A DNA stretch of 22,884 bases from JBBTQS01 sp964627055 (GCA_964627055.1 CAZVGV010000015.1:1-22884), one strand, 5' to 3'; positions 1 through 6,744 are shown, counted from the stretch's first letter. Translations and numbers: made by a program. The notes: generated from the letters alone by a model not told the origin.

Positions 1-223
1 GTTGCGAACCCCACGACCACAGCACCCCGATCTCTTGTTCGAGTGAGCCGAAGCACCGATCGAGCAGCACGACGTCGCCAGGGTCATCGGTGAAGTCCAG
101 CGGGTCAGGTGAACCGTTCCACGAGAACTTCTGAGGGTTCACTCCGTTCTGCTGACATACCGCATCATACAATGGAAGGATGTCAGCAGAGGGAGTGTAA
201 AGCCCGTGTACCAATTGTCGCAT
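1..223 (-). CDS. Hypothetical protein, N-terminal 74 residues only (continues past window edge)
   Basis: An open frame starts at ATG 223-221 and runs off the left edge with no stop, giving 74 residues beginning MRQLVHGLYTPSADILPLYD. The start is well supported: AGGAGG lies 5 nt upstream, the only perfect Shine-Dalgarno in the window, and a promoter-like pair sits in the short spacer after the carboxypeptidase gene. The visible part is acidic, aspartate/glycine rich in its middle (SPDPLDFTDDPGDVVLLD), and has no signal peptide or membrane segment. I recognise no family. It differs from its neighbours: C rather than T precedes the ATG, and it has a strong ribosome binding site. It is probably the first gene of a separate transcription unit. 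The function cannot be assigned from this fragment. Confidence 0.7.
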   Translation of the reverse strand, partial: MRQLVHGLYTPSADILPLYDAVCQQNGVNPQKFSWNGSPDPLDFTDDPGDVVLLDRCFGSLEQEIGVLWSWGSQ

Positions 224-228
224 GGAAT

Positions 229-234
229 CCTCCT
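229..234 (-). promoter_or_regulatory. Consensus Shine-Dalgarno AGGAGG
   Basis: On the minus strand AGGAGG is followed by ATTCC and then the ATG at 223, an ideal 5-nt spacing. It fixes the start of the partial gene at the left edge. It stands out because nearly all other genes in this window lack such a site. Confidence 0.85.
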
Positions 235-252
235 ATCAGCGTGTTGTACTCT

Positions 253-272
253 ATACTGACTTGATACAGTAT
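253..272. repeat. Inverted repeat ATACTG-N8-CAGTAT, possible operator
   Basis: ATACTG (253-258) and CAGTAT (267-272) form a perfect 6-bp inverted repeat around an 8-bp AT-rich centre. It lies between the candidate promoter (285-312) and the start at 223, so it would be in the 5' leader or overlap the transcription start. The dyad spacing suits a dimeric helix-turn-helix repressor, or it could form a weak mRNA hairpin. No binding protein is indicated. Confidence 0.35.
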
Positions 273-284
273 GGAGATTGAGAT

Positions 285-312
285 GGTATAATACGCCGTT
301 GCAAAATGTCAA
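285..312 (-). promoter_or_regulatory. Candidate sigma-70 promoter for the left-edge gene
   Basis: On the minus strand TTGACA (312-307, a perfect -35 match) is followed after 16 nt by TATACC (290-285, 4 of 6 matches to TATAAT). It begins 8 bp after the carboxypeptidase stop codon and points to the gene starting at 223. A second -10-like hexamer, TATTAT (293-288), is only 13 nt from the -35, which is too close. Confidence 0.4.
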
Positions 313-319
313 TACCTGC

Positions 320-1318
320 TCACACTCCTTGACCCCACGTAAAGTGATCGAACACCCATCGTGCCAGCAAGTCGCTCTCAGTATAACGAGCAAATACATC
401 TGCGCACCCGAGTACTACTACCGTAATATCATGTTGGTCCTTCCTAAAGGTAACAGCAATGTTGTATCCAGACGCGTCAATATAGCCAGTCTTCCCCCCA
501 ACAACAACCGCATCACTCACGCGTCGCACTTGACCCGTCATGAGCCAATTCGTAGTCGCGACATTACGTGATGCTGCACCAGCGGGATAGAGCGTGTAGG
601 CTTCACGCTTCACACTTGCCATGACCGCTTCCTGTGTAAGGGCATAGCGTGTAAGCGCTGACAGCTCACGTGCTGTTGAGACATTCGCCGGATCCAAGCC
701 ACTTGGCTCTGCAAACACGGTTTGTGACAAACCTAGCACCTTCGCCTTCTGGTTCATACGCGCAACAAACTCCTCTGTGGGCAGCCCAGTGTGTCTTGCT
801 AATGCAACCGCCGCAGTATTACTCGAACCGATCAGCATGGTGTTGAATACATCACGTACACGGAGCTTGTCTCCACTCTCCACGTACTCCGGCCCCTCGC
901 GCACATCTACCGGAAGAATCGTCATGTACTCTGTCATGTCAGGACTCGTATCCAAGAATACCAACGCTGTCATGAGTTTGGTGATACTCGCAATTGGTCG
1001 CACATCATCCATGTTCTTGCTGAAGAGAACGCTATTACTCGCGTTGTCGACTACAACAAGACTCGCTGCCGAGAGCGGTGCACTGAATTCTGACTCCGCA
1101 TCTTTGCGCGGCGCGATTAGTTTGTCCAAATTGGCGTGCAGTCCACCATCGCCTCGTGGACTCTCCACGTCGGTACGAACGCGGATGCCTTCGGCAAGTG
1201 TAAGTCGGCCCATCTCCTGAGTTTGGGACTGTCCCCACTGCGGCCACTGCCAAGAAATGCCTGGCGAGAGCCAGACACTGAAGAACACGACGCACGCGAG
1301 AAGGAAAAGGCTGATCAT
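320..1318 (-). CDS. D-alanyl-D-alanine carboxypeptidase (peptidase S11, low-molecular-weight PBP)
   Basis: This 332-aa serine peptidase of the PBP5/DacA family trims the terminal D-Ala of peptidoglycan stem peptides outside the membrane. The three penicillin-binding motifs are in order: SITK at 111-114 (nucleophile Ser111, Lys114), SSN at 165-167 and KTG at 276-278. Residues 1-18 are hydrophobic and act as a signal peptide or N-terminal anchor, followed by a linker to about residue 75. The C-terminal beta domain of E. coli PBP5 is absent, so the protein ends soon after the catalytic fold. Its ATG overlaps the scpB stop as ATGA, implying translational coupling; this is one of only two starts here not preceded by T. 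It is the last gene of the asnS-aspS-scpA-scpB unit. No terminator is visible after the stop. A regulatory S11 protein (DacB/DacF-like) cannot be distinguished. Confidence 0.9.
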   Translation of the reverse strand: MISLFLLACVVFFSVWLSPGISWQWPQWGQSQTQEMGRLTLAEGIRVRTDVESPRGDGGLHANLDKLIAPRKDAESEFSAPLSAASLVVVDNASNSVLFSKNMDDVRPIASITKLMTALVFLDTSPDMTEYMTILPVDVREGPEYVESGDKLRVRDVFNTMLIGSSNTAAVALARHTGLPTEEFVARMNQKAKVLGLSQTVFAEPSGLDPANVSTARELSALTRYALTQEAVMASVKREAYTLYPAGAASRNVATTNWLMTGQVRRVSDAVVVGGKTGYIDASGYNIAVTFRKDQHDITVVVLGCADVFARYTESDLLARWVFDHFTWGQGV

Positions 1319-1896
1319 GGGGTGGTTACTTCAGGAGTCGCAGATTCTGCCGATGCATCAGCAGCTGCCATCATGTCTGCGATCAATGGATGTTCTCGTA
1401 ACGAGGTATACTCAGGCAGCTCTGTCACAGAGGTAATACCCAGCAAACGAACGAAATCCATGGTAGTAGTATACACAATTTGCATGCGTTCGCTGTCCTC
1501 GCGCTCTGCAATCAAGCCACGCATCAACAAGTTACGCAAAATCAGACTGCAATTCACACCGCGAATGTGCTCAAGCTCTGGCTTGCTAATCGGTTGACGA
1601 TAGGCAATGATCGCAAGCGTCTCCAATGACGGTCGGGTGAGCTCGCCCACCATGTCATCCTTCACAAATTCTGCAATGAGCTCTGCGTGCTCTGGCCGTG
1701 ACATGAGTTGCACCTCATCTGCCGTGCGCATAAGCCACACACCCGATTCTTCGGTGTTCCATTTCGCCTCCAACGCAGCAAGTGCACCCTCAACCTCCGC
1801 AGGATTCACTGCGAGTAATTTCTGTATTCGCCCCAGCTTCATCGGCTGACTCGAGACGAACAACACGGCTTCAATTTGTGAGGTAAGTGAAGGCAT
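1315..1896 (-). CDS. scpB: Segregation and condensation protein B (ScpB)
   Basis: This 193-aa protein is a winged-helix (kite) subunit of the Smc-ScpAB condensin, which compacts and segregates the chromosome. The N-terminus (residues 7-28, SQIEAVLFVSSQPM...) matches the usual ScpB opening, and the signature LETLAIIAYRQPISKPELE lies at 91-109, followed by an IRGV motif. An in-frame extension of 20 residues to 1956 overlaps scpA, but the ScpB fold starts at the ATG at 1896, 16 nt after the scpA stop, so I chose that start. It has no Shine-Dalgarno. The last 20 residues are Ala/Glu/Thr-rich. The gene overlaps dacA by 4 nt. No smc gene is in the window. Confidence 0.92.
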   Translation of the reverse strand: MPSLTSQIEAVLFVSSQPMKLGRIQKLLAVNPAEVEGALAALEAKWNTEESGVWLMRTADEVQLMSRPEHAELIAEFVKDDMVGELTRPSLETLAIIAYRQPISKPELEHIRGVNCSLILRNLLMRGLIAEREDSERMQIVYTTTMDFVRLLGITSVTELPEYTSLREHPLIADMMAAADASAESATPEVTTP

Positions 1897-1912
1897 AGCA
1901 GATTGTAGGATA

Positions 1913-2620
1913 TCACGCGACACGAGAGCGAACAATAATATCACCGAACACATCATCCTGTGCTAACTCAACTTCGCGCTGCTTCGCCATCTCGAGCATG
2001 GCGATAAAGGTCACGATAATGTCATGCTTGTCGGCCGCAGTACTAATAAATCCATGAAATGACCCTTCACGCGTCTTGCCGATCCATTCACGAATATGAT
2101 CGATACGCTCGCGCACGGTGATCACGCGCTTGATCGCGGTTTCAGGTAGCTTCGCAAGTGGCTTGAGCTTCTCAATAACTGACGCAAAGGCACGGCGAAG
2201 CAGATCCGCTGACATGCTCGGCGGTGGATAGAACCCAGCTGCGCGCTGAATCACCACCTGCTCACGACCGTACGAAACCTGACCCTGGGCGAGCATGGAC
2301 TCGAGCTGCTTGCTCGCCTCTACAAATCGCTTATACATACGTAGCTGCCCCGCAAGATCCCCTACCTCTTCCTCTGCTGGATACAGTGCCGAAGGCAGGA
2401 TCGCCCGCGACTTCAAGAGCAACAGGCGCGACGCAACCACGAGAAAATCTGCCAGCTCATGTACCGGCATCTCCTCGTGCGTCTCCAGATATGCAAAAAA
2501 ATCCTCGGTTACACGCGAGAGCGAAATATCCGTGATTTCGAGTTTTGCCTGCTCAATCAGTTGCAACAAGAGGTCGAGCGGCCCGGAAAATTGTTCGTGG
2601 CTGACAACGAATCCGGGCAT
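1913..2620 (-). CDS. scpA: Segregation and condensation protein A (ScpA)
   Basis: This 235-aa kleisin subunit of the Smc-ScpAB complex bridges the Smc head domains. The N-terminal kleisin signature FSGPLDLLLQLIEQAKLEI begins at residue 11, followed by DISLSRVTEDFF, both diagnostic of ScpA. The C-terminal winged-helix region (about 185-235, FISTAADKHDIIVTFIAMLE) binds the Smc head. The length matches the family. The ATG lies 5 nt after the aspS stop, with a purine stretch GGAAAAGAAA inside the aspS end that is not a proper Shine-Dalgarno at normal spacing. Its placement next to scpB is the usual arrangement; the linkage to aminoacyl-tRNA synthetase genes is not. Confidence 0.95.
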   Translation of the reverse strand: MPGFVVSHEQFSGPLDLLLQLIEQAKLEITDISLSRVTEDFFAYLETHEEMPVHELADFLVVASRLLLLKSRAILPSALYPAEEEVGDLAGQLRMYKRFVEASKQLESMLAQGQVSYGREQVVIQRAAGFYPPPSMSADLLRRAFASVIEKLKPLAKLPETAIKRVITVRERIDHIREWIGKTREGSFHGFISTAADKHDIIVTFIAMLEMAKQREVELAQDDVFGDIIVRSRVA

Positions 2621-2625
2621 AGCGG

Positions 2626-4035
2626 CTATTTCTTTTCCGGAACTACGGCCTTGATGTGATATTCTGTTGCTTGCTTGTCCGAAATTGGCGCTGGCGCATG
2701 CATCACTGCGGTATTACCTGAGCCTGTCATTGGGAATGCCTGTACTTCACGTACATACTTCTCCCCTGTAAGAATCATCACCAGGCGCTCGATGCCCAGA
2801 GCAATACCACCGTGAGGTGGCGTACCATACTGGAATGCTTCAAGCATGTGACCAATCGAATCCTGAATTTCCTCCGCTGAGTAGCCCATGATCTCATACG
2901 TTGCGCGCAAGAGCTCTGGCAAGTGTGCGCGGATCGAACCTCCACCCACTTCGTACCCATTACATACGAGGTCGTACTGCGCAGTTATGATGTTCTCCAC
3001 ATTGCGATGCGCAAGGTGATCCTCCACGAACTCTGGCATTGGCGTCGAGAATGGGTTGTGCGTGAACGTCCAACCTCCAGACTTCTCATCCTTCTCGAAG
3101 AATGGGAAATCAATAACCCATGCAAATGCGAGCACGCCATTTGCCTTGTCTTCTTCGGTGCGCATGTCGAACTTGTCTGCACCGTACTTTTCCATCGCTT
3201 CCTTATATGTCACGCGTGGGAATGGCTTTTGTTTGATCGTGTAGCCAAGCTTCTCCATCACAGAGATTGTCATGGCTTCCATGATATTCATGATATCTTC
3301 ACGATTCACAAAGCTCATTTCCAAGTCCAATTGTGTGAACTCGAACCCACGATCTGCCCGAGGATCCTCGTCACGGAAGCAGCGCGCAATTTGGAAATAG
3401 CGCTCGATACCACCGACCATCAACAACTGCTTGTACTGCTGCGGGCTCTGTGGCAATGCGAAGAATTTGCCTGGCTGCAAGCGCGACGGAATGATGAAGT
3501 CGCGCGATCCTTCTGGTGTAGACTGTGTGAGATATGGGGTCTCCACCTCAACGAAATCAGCCGCAAAGAAATACTCGCGCATGAGCCGAATCATCTCGCT
3601 GCGCAGTCGCACATTGCGCTGCACGCGCTCGCTACGCATGTCGAGATAGCGATGCTTGAGGCGCAATTCTTCGGTAACTGGCGACGTGTCGCGGTCGATT
3701 TCAAATGGCAATGCTGGGCACGATGCGAGCACAGCAACGCGCTTCGCAAGCACCTCAACCGTACCAGTCTTCATGTCTGGATTAATCTGCTTTGGTCCAC
3801 GTGGGTTCACGATGCCTTGGATTTCGAGCACGAACTCCCCACGAATCGTGTCGAGTACTGCTGCAGACTCAGCATCAAGCTCCGCAGGCACGCACACCAC
3901 CTGCACCACACCACTACGATCACGCACATCAAGAAATACAATTTTACCCATGTTGCGGCGGGCCAATACCCACCCCTTCAAGAGCACTTCCTGTCCTTCG
4001 CGTCCAACGGTTTGTACTGCGGTAATTCGCTCCAT
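2626..4035 (-). CDS. aspS: Aspartate--tRNA ligase, compact form lacking the GAD insertion domain
   Basis: This class IIb synthetase (469 aa) charges tRNA-Asp with aspartate. An N-terminal OB-fold anticodon domain (about 1-105) is followed by the catalytic core with bacterial-type signatures: STPEGSRDF at 172-180, ALPQSPQQYKQLLM at 193-206, motif 2 FRDEDPRADRGFEFTQLD at 220-237 and motif 3 GIALGIERLVM at 410-420. Bacterial AspRS is usually near 590 aa. Here only about 14 residues separate EKYGADKFDMR (282-292) from WVIDFPFFEKD (306-316), where the roughly 120-residue GAD domain normally sits. The frame extends upstream to 4101, but MERITAVQTVG at 4035 is the natural N-terminus, 4 nt after the asnS stop. 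There is no Shine-Dalgarno. Confidence 0.95.
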   Translation of the reverse strand: MERITAVQTVGREGQEVLLKGWVLARRNMGKIVFLDVRDRSGVVQVVCVPAELDAESAAVLDTIRGEFVLEIQGIVNPRGPKQINPDMKTGTVEVLAKRVAVLASCPALPFEIDRDTSPVTEELRLKHRYLDMRSERVQRNVRLRSEMIRLMREYFFAADFVEVETPYLTQSTPEGSRDFIIPSRLQPGKFFALPQSPQQYKQLLMVGGIERYFQIARCFRDEDPRADRGFEFTQLDLEMSFVNREDIMNIMEAMTISVMEKLGYTIKQKPFPRVTYKEAMEKYGADKFDMRTEEDKANGVLAFAWVIDFPFFEKDEKSGGWTFTHNPFSTPMPEFVEDHLAHRNVENIITAQYDLVCNGYEVGGGSIRAHLPELLRATYEIMGYSAEEIQDSIGHMLEAFQYGTPPHGGIALGIERLVMILTGEKYVREVQAFPMTGSGNTAVMHAPAPISDKQATEYHIKAVVPEKK

Positions 4036-4039
4036 AGTC

Positions 4040-5335
4040 TTACGGATAAATGCGTGAAATCGTACGTGGGAATGGAATCGTCTCGCGAATGTGATGCACA
4101 CCGGTCATCCAGGCAACCATGCGCTCAAGTCCGATACCGAATCCTGAGTGTGGAACCGAACCGTATTTGCGCAAATCGAGGTACCACTGGAATGCTTCCA
4201 TTGAGAGTCCTTCGTGCTCAATCTTTGCCTTCAACTTCTCATAATCATCTTCACGCTGCGATCCGCCGATAATTTCGCCATACCCGTCTGGTGCCACGAG
4301 ATCGGCACAGAGCACCGTGCCAGGATTGCTCGGATCTGGCTTCATGTAGAATGCCTTAATCTCTGCCGGCCAGTTGGTGACGAACACTGGCTGACCGAAC
4401 TCCTTGGTGAGGAGCGTCTCATCATCGTTACCAAGATCCTCGTTATCCTTGATGTCTGACCCATGCGCCTGAAGATACTTCACTGCTTCAGCATGCGTCA
4501 TGCGCTTGAAGCCAGTAGTGATGCGCTCAAGTGCTGTAACATCGCGCTCAAGAATCGCAAGTTCTGGACGGTTACGCTCGAGAACGCGTTTGATGATATG
4601 CATGACCATCGCCTCCTGCACATCCATGTTCATTGCTTGATCGTGAAATGCCATCTCAGCATCCATCATCCAGAACTCTGTGAGGTGACGACGTGTCTTA
4701 CTCTTCTCGGCGCGAAACACCGGACCGAAATCAAATACCTTACCAAGCGACATGATCGCTGCTTCAATATAGAGCTGCCCGGACTGTGAGAGATATGCTG
4801 TGCCCTCCTCAAAATACGGAACTTCGAAGAGTGTCGTCGTCCCTTCGCACGCGTTTGGTGTGAGAATTGGCGAATCGATCTTCGTGAAGCCGTTACTGTT
4901 GAAATATTCGTAAATCGCATTGATCACCGTGTTGCGTACCCGCTGAATAGCCCACTGCGATGGCGCACGCAACCAGAGATGGCGGTTCTCCATGAGAAAG
5001 TCAGGTCCGTGCTCCTTCTTGCCAATAGGATACTCATGCGCCACTTGAATCACTTCAAGTCCGCGGACCTGAAGTTCGTACTCCTCTTTTTTTGGATGCT
5101 TTGCCACCACGCCGCTCACATACACCGATGACTCGAGCGTGATTGTTTCTGCTGCTGCCCACACTGCGTCAGCTACATCCTGCTTGTTGAGAATCGCCTG
5201 TACGAATCCTGATCCATCACGAATCTGCAAGAACATGATGCTTCCTGACGAGCGGAAATTGTACACCCACCCACCAATGGTGACTTCCGAACCTACAAAT
5301 TCGCTTAATTTAGATACCGGTGTAAGTGTTTTCAT
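4040..5335 (-). CDS. asnS: Asparagine--tRNA ligase
   Basis: This 431-aa class IIb synthetase attaches asparagine directly to tRNA-Asn. The OB-fold anticodon domain (about 15-105) is followed by the catalytic domain with ENRHLWLR at 116-123, motif 2 FRAEKSKTRRHLTEFW at 207-222, and motif 3 GFGIGLERMVAW at 398-409 ending in RETIPFPRT. The motif 2 loop (EKSKTRRHL) is AsnRS-like and distinguishes it from the neighbouring AspRS. It is the first gene of its operon. No Shine-Dalgarno precedes the ATG. A promoter-like pair ends about 9 bp upstream, so the mRNA may be leaderless or nearly so. Its presence suggests the cell does not depend on GatCAB transamidation for Asn-tRNA. Confidence 0.95.
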   Translation of the reverse strand: MKTLTPVSKLSEFVGSEVTIGGWVYNFRSSGSIMFLQIRDGSGFVQAILNKQDVADAVWAAAETITLESSVYVSGVVAKHPKKEEYELQVRGLEVIQVAHEYPIGKKEHGPDFLMENRHLWLRAPSQWAIQRVRNTVINAIYEYFNSNGFTKIDSPILTPNACEGTTTLFEVPYFEEGTAYLSQSGQLYIEAAIMSLGKVFDFGPVFRAEKSKTRRHLTEFWMMDAEMAFHDQAMNMDVQEAMVMHIIKRVLERNRPELAILERDVTALERITTGFKRMTHAEAVKYLQAHGSDIKDNEDLGNDDETLLTKEFGQPVFVTNWPAEIKAFYMKPDPSNPGTVLCADLVAPDGYGEIIGGSQREDDYEKLKAKIEHEGLSMEAFQWYLDLRKYGSVPHSGFGIGLERMVAWMTGVHHIRETIPFPRTISRIYP

Positions 5336-5343
5336 ATGAAATT

Positions 5344-5373
5344 ACTGTACCAGAACCCCACCCCCCTTGACAA
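5344..5373 (-). promoter_or_regulatory. Candidate promoter of the asnS operon
   Basis: On the minus strand TTGTCA (5373-5368, 5 of 6 matches to TTGACA) is separated by 18 nt from TACAGT (5349-5344, 4 of 6 matches to TATAAT). Transcription would start around 5337, within a few bases of the asnS ATG at 5335, giving a leaderless or very short leader. The -35 overlaps the -35 of the opposite-strand RNA promoter. The spacer is unusually G-rich. The assignment rests on sequence match and position only. Confidence 0.4.
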
Positions 5374-5395
5374 CTTTCGCAAAATAGCATATCTT
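5367..5395 (+). promoter_or_regulatory. Candidate sigma-70 promoter of the plus-strand RNA gene
   Basis: TTGACA (5367-5372, perfect) and TATCTT (5390-5395, 4 of 6 matches) are separated by the optimal 17 nt. The predicted start is near 5402. No plus-strand protein gene follows. The transcript would run through a hairpin-rich interval to the intrinsic terminator near 5806, so the promoter fits a non-coding RNA. Confidence 0.5.
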
Positions 5396-5401
5396 CGTCT
5401 T

Positions 5402-5806
5402 GCGCGATGCCCACGTAAGTAGGTATTCGCCGTTAGCGAAATTGCGAGACCTCTCCGTCGGGAACTATTCGTTGAATGGTTCAGGACACGACAGTGCGTG
5501 TACATTGCACGCACGACTAGTCCATCCATGATTAAAAAGCAGCGGTCGAGTGAGGAACTGTCTGCCGTGTGGTGGCTCTGGTGGAGAGTTGCGAAAAAAA
5601 TGGGCAGCCGCGAAATATATACAAGCCCAGCCCTGGTGGCGTCCTCAACAGGGTAAAGAAAGAAGACAGGCGTACGGCAAAGCCTCCCCTTCACTCCGAA
5701 CCTTGCGTCCGTTCGAGCGCCTGACTGCAGCTGGCGCCCGATAGAAGGATTGGAGAACAAACAAAAGACGCGAACACCCCGAAGTGTAACAACTTTGGGG
5801 TGTTTT
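5402..5806 (+). ncRNA. Unidentified structured RNA gene, about 400 nt
   Basis: The 470-bp interval between asnS and recO carries no credible protein gene. It is flanked on the plus strand by a promoter (TTGACA, 17 nt, TATCTT) and a strong intrinsic terminator. Inside are several hairpins: TTCGC/GCGAA (5426-5440), a 9-bp stem GAACTATTC/GAATGGTTC with a 3-nt loop (5462-5482), GTGCGTG/CACGCAC (5494-5514) nested in GGAC/GTCC (5484-5487 with the GTCC before 5525), and a long-range CAGGCG/CGCCTG pair (about 5667 and 5718). CGTCTT at 5396-5401 could pair with AAGACG at 5765-5770 to close the molecule. The size suggests RNase P RNA or tmRNA, but the near-invariant GAGGAAAGTCC of RNase P, a tmRNA tRNA-like end and the SRP GGAAGNAGC loop are all missing. 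I therefore leave it unnamed. Strand and ends are inferred. Confidence 0.5.
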
Positions 5807-5810
5807 CTAT
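5773..5810 (+). terminator. Intrinsic terminator of the plus-strand RNA, convergent with recO
   Basis: AACACCCCGAAGT (5773-5785) pairs with ACTTTGGGGTGTT (5792-5804) in a 13-bp stem with one G-T wobble and a 6-nt loop. A T-rich tail TTTTCTAT follows on the plus strand. The minus-strand side has no adjacent T run, so it mainly stops plus-strand transcription. It ends at the recO stop codon (5807-5809) and so separates the two converging units. Confidence 0.8.
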
Positions 5811-6346
5811 ATTTCCAAAATTGCCCAGGAAGACAGAGGTCGCTCAAAATACGTCTCCATTGCCGTGCGCACATGCCGTGTAGGTGCTGCGAACCCCGCA
5901 GCCTCGAGAATGCGTCGACCCAGCTGCTCAGCCCACGCATGAACAAGCCCGGGAGTAAGTGGCTGTTCTTCCAAATACATACGCGCACGCAGCATCACCT
6001 CCCACAACCCGTGGTGCATATCACCATGCTGTTGCGTCTGGAGCACAATCGCACACAAAAATTGTAACCCCTGCATCCCGAGCAGCGACTCGCGCAACGT
6101 CGCAGGCACGCGCAGTGGCTCAGAAGAAATAACACGATCAAATTGTTTACCTCGCGCCGTAGTGAGGAATGTCACTGTCCCCGGCTCGAGTCGCATACGT
6201 AATTTACTCGTGGATTTACGCGCACCAATCGCGATCGCGTCACACAATCCGTGCGTGCGCGAATACCACGTCACACGCAGATCTTGTTCCTTATGCGGTC
6301 GCGCTGCGAGAATAATGGCATCGTGTGTCGTGAGCACGGTTGCCAT
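5807..6346 (-). CDS. recO: DNA repair protein RecO, short form
   Basis: RecO helps load RecA onto SSB-coated single-stranded DNA. The N-terminal OB-fold is clear: HDAIILAARPHKEQDLRVTW (residues 8-27), then THGLCDAIAIGARKSTSKLR (31-50), which matches the family pattern of a Gly-x-Arg-Lys-x-x-Ser-Lys stretch. The protein is 179 aa against about 240 in well-studied relatives. The C-terminal helical part is shortened and has no Cys4 zinc site. I start at the ATG at 6346, because the open frame upstream to 6583 overlaps ruvX and has no RecO similarity. The gene begins 5 nt after the ruvX stop with no Shine-Dalgarno and is the last gene of the secY-to-recO string. Confidence 0.82.
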   Translation of the reverse strand: MATVLTTHDAIILAARPHKEQDLRVTWYSRTHGLCDAIAIGARKSTSKLRMRLEPGTVTFLTTARGKQFDRVISSEPLRVPATLRESLLGMQGLQFLCAIVLQTQQHGDMHHGLWEVMLRARMYLEEQPLTPGLVHAWAEQLGRRILEAAGFAAPTRHVRTAMETYFERPLSSWAILEI

Positions 6347-6351
6347 ACGAA

Positions 6352-6744
6352 TTACGCGCGATGCATTTCCAACCAATCTTCCAAAAGAATCATTGCCGAG
6401 CGTTCGTGGATACTCGAACCCGAGCCACCACGTGCAGCTGCTTCGCTGCTCGTGTGCGCCTCTGAATACGTAACCACTTCGCACAGAGCGCTTTCGCGCA
6501 GCAACGCCACGAATTCCTTCGTTCGCTTGGACTGTGCACTCTCGTCGCCAGAGAGAAGCAGTGGCATGCCAACGACAATACAACCCACAGACTCGCGCTG
6601 CGCATGTGCGACAATCGCCGCAACCACTTGTGCATCATCCGTGCGCTCAATAGTGCCATGCGGCAACGCAATGCTCGTGCCCGCTGGCGCGTATGCAAGA
6701 CCCACCCACTTGCTGCCGTAGTCTACAGCGAGAATATTTCTCAT
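6352..6744 (-). CDS. ruvX: Putative pre-16S rRNA nuclease RuvX/YqgF (RNase H-like fold)
   Basis: This 130-aa RNase H-fold protein of the YqgF family processes the 5' end of 16S rRNA in E. coli. It has the first catalytic strand LAVDYGSKWVGLA (5-17, Asp8), the VVGMPLLLSGDES segment (57-69), and the C-terminal HERSAMILLEDWLE (113-126), where the family usually has DxxAAxxILQxYL. The usual DERxTT motif is altered to YSEAHTSSEA (93-102), so the middle acidic residue would have to be Glu95. Its ATG overlaps the map stop as ATGA, so translation is probably coupled. Its place beside ribosomal and map genes fits a role in rRNA maturation. Confidence 0.85.
   Translation of the reverse strand: MRNILAVDYGSKWVGLAYAPAGTSIALPHGTIERTDDAQVVAAIVAHAQRESVGCIVVGMPLLLSGDESAQSKRTKEFVALLRESALCEVVTYSEAHTSSEAAARGGSGSSIHERSAMILLEDWLEMHRA

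Noticed and set aside
261..292. Plus-strand promoter TTGATA and TATAAT
   Set aside because: The spacing is 20 nt, too long for sigma-70, and it would drive transcription antisense into the carboxypeptidase gene.
2923..4272. 449-codon open frame on the plus strand
   Set aside because: It lies antisense to aspS and asnS, whose protein signatures are unambiguous, and its composition (His, Cys and Trp rich) is typical of a shadow frame.
5594..5629. Minus-strand terminator for the recO operon: TGGGC/GCCCA stem followed by seven T
   Set aside because: The stem is only 5 bp with a 19-nt loop, and the T run may simply be the A7 tract of the plus-strand RNA. Possible, but too weak to list.
5402..5806. 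Assigning the RNA gene as RNase P RNA or tmRNA
   Set aside because: The closest match to the RNase P core is GTGAGGAACTGTC rather than GAGGAAAGTCC, and there is no tRNA-like 3' end or Ala-Ala-stop tag frame for tmRNA. The size alone is not enough.
5332..5988. 218-codon open frame on the minus strand across the asnS-recO interval
   Set aside because: It overlaps the recO end in another frame, has no family resemblance, has an odd Arg/Ser/His/Cys-rich composition, and spans the promoter and terminator of the likely RNA gene.
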